From positions 496,001 through 560,000 of the forward strand of contig NZ_MUHR01000001.1 of assembly GCF_002105285.1 (NCBI RefSeq): a DNA stretch of 64,000 nucleotides, in the 5' to 3' direction. Numbering within the stretch: position 1 is the first letter of the stretch; every line of letters starts with the position of its first letter. Under the pieces are notes generated by a model that did no database searches, had not been told where the DNA came from, and was given only the letters and a program-made list of their open reading frames with translations. Positions 45,007-53,858 of this stretch are shown piece by piece. Both the position numbers and the translations under genes were made by a program. This DNA comes from Planktotalea arctica (GTDB taxonomy: Bacteria; Pseudomonadota; Alphaproteobacteria; Rhodobacterales; Rhodobacteraceae).

Positions 45007-47876
45007 GGCAGGGCATCTCTATCGACCAATATGGTGTAGAGAGTGGTTCTACGGGGGGGACTATCTCACTCGATTTTTTGGCGCCTTCTTCCACACCGGC
45101 AGGCGCTGACACGACCAATAGTAACTGGTCTAATTGGAGCGCAGGCGACGTGCTCGAGATTAATCTCCCGCTTACCAGCGGGACCTACAATTATACGATC
45201 GCGTATGATGCAGCGCCATCTGGCGGGGTATGCGCATACGATATCTGTGGATCTACGAGCGGGAACGTGACGGCAGCAGATCTCGCCAGCTCGGTTGTGC
45301 TTCCTGCCTATTCTGGCGAGAAAACATCATACACCAGCTCGGACACCTCCTTTGCATGGTCTATTGTCGCCAAAGCTGGCGAGTTTTCGTTGGCAGGATA
45401 CCGTATCTACACTAGCGCAGGCACGATCGATGGTACAGGCGCAGGGCCTTTGGACCAATCCAGCGTAGTCTCTGCTGAGCAAGCTCAGAGCGGCGGTTCA
45501 GGCCCGAGTGCCATTAGCCAAGCGGGGAGCGCTATTTCTGACCTGGCAGATGCTGGTGGCAATGGGTTATCCAGCGTTTTTGAGGGTGGTGAGCTTGTCA
45601 TTGATCAAAATCTTGCCACGACTGATGTGGCGAGCTTTGCGATCAAGGCGGGATCCGGCAACGCACGTCTTAATGTTGCAAGCAGCAATTCCCAGTCTGT
45701 CGGCTCCCAGTTCACGGATGACAGTGGTTCAGCGGGTGTTCTTGAGAAAGTCGGCGCTGGCACATTGCGTTTAACCAATACGGGCAATGATTATACTGGC
45801 GGCACTGTCGTGTCCGCGGGTACGTTGGAAATTGCGTCCGATAGCGTTCTTGGCGCTGCGGGCGCGGGGCTCACGCTCGATGGCGGCACTTTGGCGACCA
45901 CGGCTGACACGAGCAGTGCGCGCGCTGTCGTTTTGGGGGCCAGCAATGGTGCTGTGGATACGGCGTCAGGTACAACACTGACGCTCGCCGGCACCGTCTC
46001 TGGCACGGGCGCTCTTGCTAAAACGGGCGCTGGCGTTTTGACCGTGACGGGCACGAACACTTACACGGGCGGCACGACGGTTTCTGCGGGTACGCTGCGC
46101 GGCGCGGTGGGCGGCCTTCAGGGCGATATCGTGAACAACGCCGCTGTTGAGTTCGCTCAGGCGACGGATGCGGCTTTCGCGAACACGGTCTCTGGCACGG
46201 GCGCTTTGGCTAAAACGGGCGCTGGTGTTTTGACTGTGACGGGCACGAACACTTACACGGGCGGCACGACGGTTTCTGCGGGCTCTCTGGATCTGGATGG
46301 GTCTCTGACCTCTGATGTTGTTGTGGCATCTGCGGGCAAAATCGAGGGTGTCGGCTTTACTAGTGGAACGCTGACGGCTTCCGGTGTTGTTGCTCCGGGC
46401 AATTCACCGGGTACGCTTTCGGTTGCCGGTGATGTCACGCTCACTGCGAGCAATACCTTTATTGCCGAGTTGGACGGCTTGACCTATTCCACGTCTGGCG
46501 GCGCGGGGTCCTATGACCGCCTTGCTGTGACAGGGGCAACGGCAACCTTTGAAGCCGGGGGCACCCTATCTCCGGTGCTGCGTGGAATTTCTGCGCCTGC
46601 CAATAACACTCTGGTCCCGGTCATCGGCGATGCGTTCCGGATTGTTACGATGGCGAATGCCTCTGGCGTAAGCGGCGCGTTTGCAAGCGTAGCTGATCCG
46701 AACGCAGGCATGCCGACCAACGCCCGCTTTGATGTTTTGTATGGCGGGAACTACGTTGATCTGGTGTTGACGCCTGCTGATCTTTCAACCTTTGCAGCGG
46801 CTTACGGCATTCAAAATATGGTGAATGCGGCTGATGCGTTCGATGGTATCCGGCCCGCCCAAGGCACCAACGGTACCACAAACAAGGACAAGTTCTTTAA
46901 CGGGCTGTATGGGCTTTCTGCGCCCGAGATGTCAGTGGCATTGCTGCAAGCGTCGGGCGAGATTCACGCCTTTGCTCTTTCTGATGCCCGTGAAGGCTGG
47001 AAATCAGCCTTAGGCACCGTCCGTTCATCGTCCGCAAATGCGAGCCGCAACTTCTGGTTCGATGCGTCGGGCTACGATCTTGCAGTAGACGAGGACGCTA
47101 TTGGATCGGCATACGATGGCCAATCCAGAAGCCTTTGGGTTGGCGTGGACCTCGTGAAAGACCGATCCTACACCCTTGGCGTGGCCGCTGGAGCATCTTC
47201 ATCAAAAGTGACGACGATGAGTTCGGGCAGCTCCGAGACAAAGACAACCTCGCTGGCTGCGTATTTGAGAGGCAAGCACGGTGCATTTGAGTATGACGGC
47301 ATCTTGTCGATCAACCGCTCTGAGATCGACACGAGCCGTGCGGTCGCTCTTTCGACGGCTCGCTTTGACAACATCAGCTCTTCAAACGCTGACGGCGTCG
47401 CCCTGTCTGCGCAGATCGGGTATCGCTACGACCTCATCCCGTCCTCTGTCAGCAGTCTGCTGTGGCTCCGCGGTAACCTGGACCAGACCCGAACCAACAC
47501 ATTCACTGAAGACGGCAGCGCCCTCACGGCCTTGTCAATTGCCGGACAGAAAGTGAAGTCGACAGACTTTTCTCTTGGCTACACGGTGAGCGGGAATGTT
47601 ACAAAAGGTGCTGTCAAAGGCCCAAGCTGGAACTTTGGGGCAGGCGTGTCAAAGCGCATGGACAGCGGCATGAAAGACATCTCTCGCATGGCGTCGCTGC
47701 ACGGTGCGACCTGGGAGGTCTCGGTTCCTAAAGCTGGCGATGTTACAACGTTTGCCTTTGCCGGCCTAGATGTCCCGATGGGCGACAATGCAAGCATGTC
47801 GCTTAACCTGTCTGTTGCCGAAAGAGATGGTGCACTGTCCAAAAGCGCATCGTTTGGTTTGCTCTTTCAATGGTAG
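44853..47876 (+). CDS. Autotransporter passenger and beta-barrel, out of frame with its signal peptide
   Basis: A long open frame (1007 codons from a TTG). It has a passenger rich in Ser, Gly, Thr and Ala and three autotransporter-associated beta-strand repeats (TGNDYTGGTVVSAGTL near 310, TGTNTYTGGTTVSAGTL near 400, a third near 464). A C-terminal autotransporter beta-barrel (about 732-1007) ends in SFGLLFQW, the aromatic outer-membrane signal. The first 50 codons are a shadow of the signal-peptide frame; true similarity starts near ISIDQYGVESG. With the 26-bp duplication present, the barrel has no signal peptide. The IalB-type gene starts inside its last codons. Confidence 0.8.
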   Translation: MRPVFKITRARWTAFCGVCPNKSAGWSPVYSGDFEHPNLDSSRAGHLYRPIGQGISIDQYGVESGSTGGTISLDFLAPSSTPAGADTTNSNWSNWSAGDVLEINLPLTSGTYNYTIAYDAAPSGGVCAYDICGSTSGNVTAADLASSVVLPAYSGEKTSYTSSDTSFAWSIVAKAGEFSLAGYRIYTSAGTIDGTGAGPLDQSSVVSAEQAQSGGSGPSAISQAGSAISDLADAGGNGLSSVFEGGELVIDQNLATTDVASFAIKAGSGNARLNVASSNSQSVGSQFTDDSGSAGVLEKVGAGTLRLTNTGNDYTGGTVVSAGTLEIASDSVLGAAGAGLTLDGGTLATTADTSSARAVVLGASNGAVDTASGTTLTLAGTVSGTGALAKTGAGVLTVTGTNTYTGGTTVSAGTLRGAVGGLQGDIVNNAAVEFAQATDAAFANTVSGTGALAKTGAGVLTVTGTNTYTGGTTVSAGSLDLDGSLTSDVVVASAGKIEGVGFTSGTLTASGVVAPGNSPGTLSVAGDVTLTASNTFIAELDGLTYSTSGGAGSYDRLAVTGATATFEAGGTLSPVLRGISAPANNTLVPVIGDAFRIVTMANASGVSGAFASVADPNAGMPTNARFDVLYGGNYVDLVLTPADLSTFAAAYGIQNMVNAADAFDGIRPAQGTNGTTNKDKFFNGLYGLSAPEMSVALLQASGEIHAFALSDAREGWKSALGTVRSSSANASRNFWFDASGYDLAVDEDAIGSAYDGQSRSLWVGVDLVKDRSYTLGVAAGASSSKVTTMSSGSSETKTTSLAAYLRGKHGAFEYDGILSINRSEIDTSRAVALSTARFDNISSSNADGVALSAQIGYRYDLIPSSVSSLLWLRGNLDQTRTNTFTEDGSALTALSIAGQKVKSTDFSLGYTVSGNVTKGAVKGPSWNFGAGVSKRMDSGMKDISRMASLHGATWEVSVPKAGDVTTFAFAGLDVPMGDNASMSLNLSVAERDGALSKSASFGLLFQW
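44979..45030 (+). repeat. Perfect 26-bp tandem duplication causing a frameshift
   Basis: A 26-bp unit starting AGGGCAGGGCATCTC occurs at 44979-45004 and again, without change, at 45005-45030. Because 26 is not a multiple of 3, the second copy shifts the frame and creates a TAG at the junction. One copy gives a continuous frame from signal peptide to beta-barrel. Confidence 0.95.
45996..46282 (+). repeat. Two near-identical 95-bp repeats in the passenger domain
   Basis: Segments 45996-46090 and 46188-46282 differ at only a few third-codon-type positions and encode the same SGTGALAKTGAGVLTVTGTN... beta-strand repeat. They lie 192 bp apart, exactly 64 codons, so recombination between them would remove or add 64 residues in frame. 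Confidence 0.9.
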
Positions 47877-48367
47877 GTCTTCGCCAAACAATAACGCTGG
47901 CTGCCTTCCTAGCTGCCAGCGCCCTCCATTCGGCTGTGATTGCTCAAGAGCAGGCCAGCCCCTGGGGAACGAGCTGCATCTCGCTAGGGCGCGATACGGC
48001 CCCTCAGTGCAGTATGAATCACGCTGTCTTCATTGAGCAGACAGGGCAGGTGTTGTTTAATGTAACGGTCAGAATCCCGATTGACGCGGGGCAAGAACCT
48101 TATCTTGATATTGTTGCTCCGCTTGGCTTTTACTTGGTTGGCGGTCTGACAATGACGGTTGCAACAGCGCCCTTTGCAAAGCTTCCGATCGTGCGCTGTG
48201 ATGCTAATGGATGCTATGCTGGCGTGGTGCTGAGCAAAGACCAGCTTAACCAGCTGAAGCAAGGCGAGACTTTGAGCATCATGTTTGCCCCCAAGGCGGG
48301 GCAATCAGCTCAAGTCGATGTTCCGCTTAAAGGTTTCACAACTTCATTTGATGTCATAAATCATTGA
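47870..48367 (+). CDS. Invasion-associated locus B (IalB) family protein
   Basis: A 165-residue secreted protein with a signal peptide (MVGLRQTITLAAFLAASALH...IAQ). The IalB fold contains WGTSCISL, a second cysteine in PQCSM and a cysteine pair in VRCDANGCYAGV. Named after Bartonella IalB, the family is widespread in alphaproteobacteria and its role outside pathogens is unclear. The ATG lies 7 nt inside the autotransporter gene, so it is co-translated with it. Confidence 0.85.
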   Translation: MVGLRQTITLAAFLAASALHSAVIAQEQASPWGTSCISLGRDTAPQCSMNHAVFIEQTGQVLFNVTVRIPIDAGQEPYLDIVAPLGFYLVGGLTMTVATAPFAKLPIVRCDANGCYAGVVLSKDQLNQLKQGETLSIMFAPKAGQSAQVDVPLKGFTTSFDVINH

Positions 48368-48697
48368 GCTGATGATCTCTGGGTGGTCTCTTCTCAGGTT
48401 ACCGATAGCTGTTGTAGAATAACGAGCCCCTGTTGCATTTTGAATTCTTCTGCGACAGGGGCTGTGATCACATCTATGAACTTTCCGAGAAGTGCAGCGC
48501 AAGAACGGATAACACAAGTGGTGGTTTGTTGCCGTTGTTACGCAATAAAGTACGGTCGATTTCTTTCGTCTATTTACTCAAAATACTGGCGATGTGCAGC
48601 GTGGACATATAGTCAGGAACATCGCGCATGATTGAATGATGGCGTGTTTCGCCGGTTGGATCACAAAAAATGCGAGCAATACATCTAAAAATGAAAT
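48368..48697. other. 330-bp region after the IalB gene
   Basis: It holds a likely terminator (48426-48462) and then AT-rich sequence up to the stop of a leftward membrane protein gene. An 82-codon rightward frame at 48383-48631 runs through the terminator and is Cys/Ser-rich without family features, so I do not accept it. Confidence 0.4.
48426..48462 (+). terminator. Hairpin after the autotransporter-IalB operon
   Basis: GCCCCTGT pairs with ACAGGGGC, extended by a partly matched TGCA/TGCG, around an AT-rich loop. It lies 59 nt after the IalB stop. There is no T-run, so termination strength is uncertain. Confidence 0.55.
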
Positions 48698-49189
48698 CTA
48701 TGAGTCTTGAATCTCGGATCTGTAAGAGATTATGGAAAATATAATGGCGACAATAAAGACCGGTCTCGTCAGAAGGAATAGTGAAAAATACGGAGATTCT
48801 GAGAAGTTTAACATGTTGGAGAATACAAAAAAGATATCAATCGTACTGTTTGAAACATATACCAGACAGCACACCGCTACGATACGAAAACCCAAATTAA
48901 AATATAGTGAAATATTCATGGCCGCCAATAGCCAAAATATGACGTAAGCTCGACCATTGAATACTGCTAAAAAGCTCTCATTCAGAAGATCTTGGTTAGA
49001 CACATTTAGTAGACGCTCTTTCAAAAGAATATATAGAAGTACGAATAAAATTGCGTAGATATTGAGGAAAGCCAGACTTATTTTGAACTTGATGCTTTGG
49101 GCAGTGCCGCTCGTCCTGCTTTCACGAATATCATTAAACGCTTCCAGGAGTGCGTTTACTTCTTCTTCAGTTACTTTATTTTTACTCAT
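48698..49189 (-). CDS. AT-rich four-helix membrane protein, function unknown
   Basis: A 163-residue protein with a charged N-terminus (MSKNKVTEEEVNALLEAF) and four hydrophobic segments at about 33-55, 70-94, 97-121 and 132-157. Base composition is much more AT-rich than the surrounding genes, suggesting transfer. I do not recognise a family. It lies 4 nt after another four-helix protein, and the order and spacing of segments are alike, including RPVFIVAII here against RPILIISLL there, so the two may be diverged paralogues. Confidence 0.65.
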   Translation of the reverse strand: MSKNKVTEEEVNALLEAFNDIRESRTSGTAQSIKFKISLAFLNIYAILFVLLYILLKERLLNVSNQDLLNESFLAVFNGRAYVIFWLLAAMNISLYFNLGFRIVAVCCLVYVSNSTIDIFFVFSNMLNFSESPYFSLFLLTRPVFIVAIIFSIISYRSEIQDS

Positions 49190-49193
49190 AATA

Positions 49194-49625
49194 TCACCGG
49201 TTGACCGAAGGCTTCATGGTTAATTCAAAGCTCATCCAAAGAAGGGATATAATTAGTATGGGCCTTATGGCCTGAAGAAGTGCCACTATGCCTCTCTCGG
49301 GGTATTCGATTATTCTATATAGCACTAGATGGTCGTCAATATACATCGCTACTGCCCATGCAGTCACAGCGATAGCAAAATATTTACTCCAATTAAGTGA
49401 CGTATAGAGTAAAATTGGATACACGATCATGCTTAATGCGATAAACAAAACACGGATTTTTGAAAGTTTGAATGCAATCATACCTTCGCTACTGTGTTCC
49501 GCATTGAATACGCCTTCGGGGACGCTGATCATTCCATATATTGCTAGAAATGAAATTGAGTAGGCCACACAGAAAGATACCCAAAAAGGGCGTGTCATTC
49601 TTGGTTTCTTCGCGTCCAAAAACAT
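49194..49625 (-). CDS. AT-rich four-helix membrane protein, first gene of pair
   Basis: A 143-residue protein with four hydrophobic segments (about 14-36, 51-75, 79-97 and 108-133) and short polar loops; YIDDHLVLYRI lies before the last segment. GGTGAAGAA is upstream of the ATG. It is translated just ahead of the 163-residue gene, and both probably form one transcript and one membrane complex. No known family is evident, and the composition is AT-rich. Confidence 0.62.
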   Translation of the reverse strand: MFLDAKKPRMTRPFWVSFCVAYSISFLAIYGMISVPEGVFNAEHSSEGMIAFKLSKIRVLFIALSMIVYPILLYTSLNWSKYFAIAVTAWAVAMYIDDHLVLYRIIEYPERGIVALLQAIRPILIISLLWMSFELTMKPSVNR

Positions 49626-50002
49626 AAATATTCTTCACCAGTCTGTGGGGTGGTATGCCTGCGGCACAACGATTTTTAGTAAGATATGGCATGACTATCG
49701 GATGGCATGTTGCTTGCCCATGCTATCTTTCGGGGTATCGGATGGCGTGGCTTCATCACATTGTCAAAGACCATAATTGGCCTGTTCAAAAAATGGAGGT
49801 TCTTCACCGGATTGGTTCTTGGAGCCGCTTTTGAGCCACCGAATATATGGCCCTCAAATGGGTTGATTGTTTCAGTAACTGTCGCGTGCTGAAGCCGAAG
49901 CCAGTTTTTACGCTGGTGTGGAAAGACTGAGCATAGCCGCGTCACTCGGGCAGATCAACCTTTGGTAAACTGGGTGCAGTTCAGGTTGCTTTTCACCAAA
50001 AT
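49626..50002. other. 377-bp region upstream of the membrane pair
   Basis: It includes the promoter for the leftward membrane pair and the 3' flank of arsJ. Two opposed frames (49707-49892 rightward and 49676-49945 leftward) are shadows of each other and show no domain. The region may contain decayed sequence; nothing can be named with confidence. Confidence 0.3.
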
Positions 50003-51280
50003 TCATAAGGCACCCGTCTCATGTTCTGGCGTTTTAAGTTGTGACGTGCCCAGCCAGCTAAGACCAATCATGACCGCAGCGGTGCCGAGGCACAGTGCCA
50101 GCCCACCGATCTGGTATGTGAAGCCGGACATGACTGTGCCAACCAACCGGCCCGCAGCATTTGCCATGTAATAAAAACCGACATCCATCGTGACCCGTTT
50201 TGCATCTGTAAAGCTAAGGATGAGAAACGAATGTAGGGTCGAGTTCACAGCAAAGATGCCGCCAAAGACCAAGAGGCCCAGCACAACCGCGGCGGTCATT
50301 ACATTGGAGGGTTCGGGAACCAGCCAGACCAGCCATGCAAGAAGTGCAGGCACAACGACGAGCAGACCAACCCAGCGTTTTGCCAGTGCCAGAATTTCTG
50401 CATTTGTCCGCGACGCTGCCTTAAGGATACGCGGCGCTGCGCCTTGGACAATGCCATAGAGGATCGTCCAGACGGCCATGAACGTTCCGATCATGAAGAA
50501 GGCGGTGCGATTGCCCTCCGTGCTGCCGTCCGACAGCACAGCGTAGAAGTAGATCGGAATGCCGACTACGAACCAGACATCCCGCGCGCCGAACAGGAAC
50601 AGCCGTGCAGCACTGAGCCAGTTGATGTTGCGGTTCTTGGAAAACACTTCCGCAAACTTTGCGTCCTTGCGCCCCACTGGCAGGCCTGATGGCATCCCAA
50701 TCACGATCCCGATCAGGATGATAAACAGGACCGCCGCCATCGTCAGCACCGAAGGAACAAACCCGAAGACGGCCAGCAATACTGCTCCCAAAAGAAAGCC
50801 ACCGCCTTTCACGGCATTCTTTGATCCGGTCAGAAGGGCCACCCAGCGGAACAGCCCACCGTCCGTCTTAGGCGCAAGGATTTTTACAGCACTCTTGGAG
50901 CTCATCTTTGCCAAATCCTTTGCTACGCCGGACAGTCCTTGCACCAACATCACAAACACCACAGAGGCAGTGATGCTCCACGCCGGATCAAGCTGAGTTA
51001 GCGCCAAGAGCGCTGCAACCTGCAAAGACAGACCTGCATAAAGCGTCGAAGTCAGTCCAAAGCGCGCGGCAATCCATCCCGCGGACAGGTTCGTGAGAAC
51101 GCCCGCGATCTCATAGAGGACGAACAGATAAGCCAATTGCACTGGTGAAAAGCCGAGTGTGTGAAAATGCAGCAGAACAAGCATCCGCAGCGCACCATCA
51201 GTCAGCATGAACGCCCAATAGGCGGCCGTCACCGTAATGTAGGCCGTAAATCCTGCGGCCCGTTCTGGTGGCTGTGTCAC
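50003..51280 (-). CDS. arsJ: Organoarsenical efflux MFS transporter ArsJ
   Basis: A 425-residue major-facilitator protein with about twelve helices. It starts with [29 protein letters not shown] and contains [16 protein letters not shown], both typical of ArsJ. ArsJ exports 1-arseno-3-phosphoglycerate, made by the adjacent GAPDH from arsenate and glyceraldehyde 3-phosphate; the product then breaks down outside to arsenate. The ATG overlaps the GAPDH stop by ATGA. It is the last gene of the arsR/C-gapdh-arsJ operon. Confidence 0.92.
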   Translation of the reverse strand: MTQPPERAAGFTAYITVTAAYWAFMLTDGALRMLVLLHFHTLGFSPVQLAYLFVLYEIAGVLTNLSAGWIAARFGLTSTLYAGLSLQVAALLALTQLDPAWSITASVVFVMLVQGLSGVAKDLAKMSSKSAVKILAPKTDGGLFRWVALLTGSKNAVKGGGFLLGAVLLAVFGFVPSVLTMAAVLFIILIGIVIGMPSGLPVGRKDAKFAEVFSKNRNINWLSAARLFLFGARDVWFVVGIPIYFYAVLSDGSTEGNRTAFFMIGTFMAVWTILYGIVQGAAPRILKAASRTNAEILALAKRWVGLLVVVPALLAWLVWLVPEPSNVMTAAVVLGLLVFGGIFAVNSTLHSFLILSFTDAKRVTMDVGFYYMANAAGRLVGTVMSGFTYQIGGLALCLGTAAVMIGLSWLGTSQLKTPEHETGAL

Positions 51281-52275
51281 AGCTTGGCTCCAACCATTAG
51301 CGCCACATCGACCAAGCGATGCGCATAGCCATATTCGTTGTCATACCACGCGTAGATTTTGAGCTGGGTGCCATTCACCACCATCGTAGAAGGTGCATCA
51401 ATGATGCCGCTGCGCTGATCATTGGTGTAGTCTGAAGAAACAAGGGGCCTCGTCTCATATCCAAGGATACCTTTCAGCGGGCCCTCGGCTGCGGCTTTGA
51501 ACAACCCGTTCACCTCTTCCACAGTTGTTTCACGCGCCATTTCAAACACGCAATCCGTGATCGACGCGTTCAAAAGCGGCACCCGCACGGCATGGCCGTT
51601 CAACTTACCCGTCAACTCGGGATAGATCAGCGTGATCGCCGTGGCCGAGCCCGTGGTGGTCGGGATCAGATTGGTCAGCGCAGACCGCGCACGGCGCAAA
51701 TCCTTTGCAGGGCGATCCACAATCGTTTGCGTGTTGGTTACGTCGTGGATTGTCGTGATCGACCCGTGCTTGATGCCGATCCCTTCGAGCAAGACCTTCA
51801 CCACAGGCGCGAGGCAGTTTGTCGTGCAGCTTGCTGCGGTTACAATCTGATGGGTGTCCGCGTTGTAGATGTCATCGTTGACGCCATAGACGATATTGGC
51901 GGTTGGCCCGTCTTTGACGGGTGCCGAGACGACAACTTTTTTGACGCCCGCCGTAAAATACGGGGCCAGCTTGGCCTCTGTCTTGAACGCGCCTGTGCAA
52001 TCAATGACCACATCCACGCCGTCCAGCGGCAGGTCTTCCAGATTAACGGTGCTGGTGACAGGAATGCGCGTGCCATCAATGCTGATCGAACTCTCGTCCG
52101 CCTCAAACGCTGCAGGCCAGCGCCCATGGATCGAATCAAATTCCAACAGATGCGCGTGCATCGCAGCATCGCCAACGGCGTCGTTTATGAACGCGACCTT
52201 TGCACCGCGTTCCAAAAGTGGGCGGAGGGCGAGCTTGCCGATGCGGCCAAGGCCGTTGAGAGCGTATGTGGTCAT
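51277..52275 (-). CDS. ArsJ-associated glyceraldehyde-3-phosphate dehydrogenase
   Basis: A 332-residue GAPDH with the NAD-binding start [11 protein letters not shown] and the catalytic cysteine C150 in AASCTTNC, followed by [10 protein letters not shown]. The arsenic-operon GAPDH uses arsenate in place of phosphate to make 1-arseno-3-phosphoglycerate for ArsJ. It is ATGA-coupled at both ends in the arsenic operon, which sets it apart from a glycolytic copy. Confidence 0.92.
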   Translation of the reverse strand: MTTYALNGLGRIGKLALRPLLERGAKVAFINDAVGDAAMHAHLLEFDSIHGRWPAAFEADESSISIDGTRIPVTSTVNLEDLPLDGVDVVIDCTGAFKTEAKLAPYFTAGVKKVVVSAPVKDGPTANIVYGVNDDIYNADTHQIVTAASCTTNCLAPVVKVLLEGIGIKHGSITTIHDVTNTQTIVDRPAKDLRRARSALTNLIPTTTGSATAITLIYPELTGKLNGHAVRVPLLNASITDCVFEMARETTVEEVNGLFKAAAEGPLKGILGYETRPLVSSDYTNDQRSGIIDAPSTMVVNGTQLKIYAWYDNEYGYAHRLVDVALMVGAKL

Positions 52276-53123
52276 ATCCGGTTATTCCTGTTTGGTAGCT
52301 TTTTGCCGATTTCATCGACATGTTTTTGTAGCGATCCACGGTCCAAATTCCCGAACGACAGGGCGGAAAATGCCATGATCCGGTTGTGCAGCGCCCCGTA
52401 GGTCTGTTGTAACGCGAGCCGCTTTTCTGCGTCGGTTCCCTCTGCCTTCACAGGGTCCGGCATACCCCAATGACCCGATACGGGCTGACCCGGCCAAGCG
52501 GGGCATTCCTCATTGGCGGCGCGGTCACAGACGGTAAATACAAAATCCATGCGCGGAGCGTCGACACCTTGGAATTCCTCAATGTTCTTGGGCCGTAAAA
52601 GTGACACGTCATGTCCCTCTGACTTGAGCATCTCTACTGCAAGGGGGTTCAACTCTGAGCGATGTGCCGTGCCTGCCGAATAGGCGGTGAACTTGTCTCC
52701 AACCCTATCGCGCAAAATAGTCTCGGCAATAACCGAGCGGGCAGAGTTTCTAGTGCAGACAAAGAGGACGTTGAACGTCTTGTCAGTTATGGGAGAGATA
52801 CTCCTGAGAAGATCAGAAAATTGTGGTGGGCAAAGATCTGCCCGCCCGCGACAACAATCGACAAACAGGCCCGCGACGACTTCACGAGCTGCATCAAGAT
52901 TGATGGCATAAAGCAGACGCGTTCCGTCTCGGCGCTGCGAGATCAGACCCGCTTGGGTTAGAGCTGACAGGTAGACCGATGCTGTACTGGCCTTGAGTTG
53001 CAGTGCTTCGACAATTTCGCCAGCTGGAAGTTGATCTGGGCAGCGTCGCATGAGCAACCGGAATACGGCCATCCGCTGGGGATGGCTGAGGGTTGCAAGT
53101 CGATCAATAAGTAATGATTCCAT
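52272..53123 (-). CDS. ArsR-ArsC fusion: arsenic-responsive regulator with arsenate reductase domain
   Basis: A 283-residue fusion. Residues about 1-100 form an ArsR-type winged helix ([30 protein letters not shown]), with cysteines [10 protein letters not shown] at 90-98 that could sense As(III). Residues about 115-283 are an LMW-phosphatase-type ArsC with the P-loop CTRNSARS (C123) and resolving cysteines in [14 protein letters not shown]. It would repress the operon and reduce arsenate. The start ATG lies within a possible operator. No arsenite pump is found alongside. Confidence 0.87.
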   Translation of the reverse strand: MESLLIDRLATLSHPQRMAVFRLLMRRCPDQLPAGEIVEALQLKASTASVYLSALTQAGLISQRRDGTRLLYAINLDAAREVVAGLFVDCCRGRADLCPPQFSDLLRSISPITDKTFNVLFVCTRNSARSVIAETILRDRVGDKFTAYSAGTAHRSELNPLAVEMLKSEGHDVSLLRPKNIEEFQGVDAPRMDFVFTVCDRAANEECPAWPGQPVSGHWGMPDPVKAEGTDAEKRLALQQTYGALHNRIMAFSALSFGNLDRGSLQKHVDEIGKKLPNRNNRI

Positions 53124-53140
53124 ACTTCATAAATATTGGA
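53119..53140. promoter_or_regulatory. Possible ArsR operator over the start of the ars operon
   Basis: An imperfect AT-rich dyad with ends TCCA and TGGA (53119-53140) overlaps the start codon of the ArsR-ArsC gene. Its size and AT content fit ArsR-family operators. Only about half of the inner positions are symmetric, so this is a candidate only. Its position would block transcription or early translation. Confidence 0.35.
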
Positions 53141-53657
53141 AATAATAAAGCGCAGTCAAGTCGATTTATGCGTTCGTAAAGATACCATCTTCATGAAAGC
53201 AGCTATTGGCATAGGTGCGGCGGATGGTCGATTTATCTAAGGTTTGTGGCTGCTGTCAGCATGTGCTGCAGCGGCGACAAATCTAACAAGAAGGAAAGTA
53301 CAGGCGGCGTTCGGTGCTTTGGGCGATGTCGGTCACGCCACGGGTTGTTGGCGATATGCTCACGATCGCACTTTCGATGGTGGACACCGCGCCCTTCCAC
53401 TTTCTCCGCCATCAGAATGCCGTGCCCAAGGGCACGGGTAGCACGGCACAGGTGCTGCCTTTGGCACAACGACCACCCGTAGATTTGCTCAAGTACTGAA
53501 AACAAACCATCCGCCGCGTTGGTTCACATATCGCCTATGAGAATAGAACGGCGCAGCTCAAAGGTACTGCTCAGCGGCTAAGCCGCTCCACATTTAACAC
53601 CGCTAAGCGGAATTCGCTGAGGAGTTGCTTGCTCACCTTGCTGTGAGCAGAGCGCGA
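53124..53657. other. 534-bp region between ars operon and rpsU
   Basis: It holds the ars promoter and, near rpsU, a hairpin. Overlapping frames occur on both strands between 53230 and 53510 (the longest is 90 codons, leftward) but none has a start site, family motif or consistent codon pattern. It could contain an eroded gene. I cannot name one. Confidence 0.35.
53630..53649 (-). terminator. Hairpin after rpsU
   Basis: TGCTCAC and GTGAGCA form a 7-bp stem with a 6-nt loop, starting 9 nt after the rpsU stop on the leftward strand. There is no clear T-run. It may be the rpsU terminator. Confidence 0.4.
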
Positions 53658-53858
53658 CTAGCCCTCGCGCTCTGCCTTTTTACGAGCCAATTTGCGCTGA
53701 CGGCTAATGGCTTCTTTCTTCTCGCGGGCTTTGCGTACTGAAGGCTTCTCAAAGTGTTCCTTGAGACGCATCTCACGGAAGACACCTTCACGTTGGAGTT
53801 TTTTCTTCAGCGCACGAAGCGCTTGATCGACGTTGTTGTCGCGAACACTGACTTCCAT
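53658..53858 (-). CDS. rpsU: 30S ribosomal protein S21
   Basis: A 66-residue basic protein, [20 protein letters not shown], with the usual S21 continuation [25 protein letters not shown]. It is a small-subunit protein near the mRNA 3' anti-Shine-Dalgarno region. AGAAGAG precedes the ATG. It is a single gene with its own flanks. Confidence 0.94.
   Translation of the reverse strand: MEVSVRDNNVDQALRALKKKLQREGVFREMRLKEHFEKPSVRKAREKKEAISRQRKLARKKAEREG

Noticed and set aside
45005-45040. An attachment site or short transposon footprint at the 26-bp duplication
   Set aside because: There is no inserted sequence between the copies and no terminal repeats; a simple tandem duplication explains it fully.
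48383-48631. 82-codon rightward frame after the IalB gene
   Set aside because: It runs straight through a probable terminator and has no plausible protein character.
49676-49945. Opposed frames upstream of the membrane pair
   Set aside because: They are complementary shadows of each other; neither has a domain. One other frame faintly resembles the end of a PLP sulfhydrylase but is too short to claim.
53233-53505. 90-codon leftward frame between the ars operon and rpsU
   Set aside because: Several frames on both strands are open here and none has motifs or a start site.
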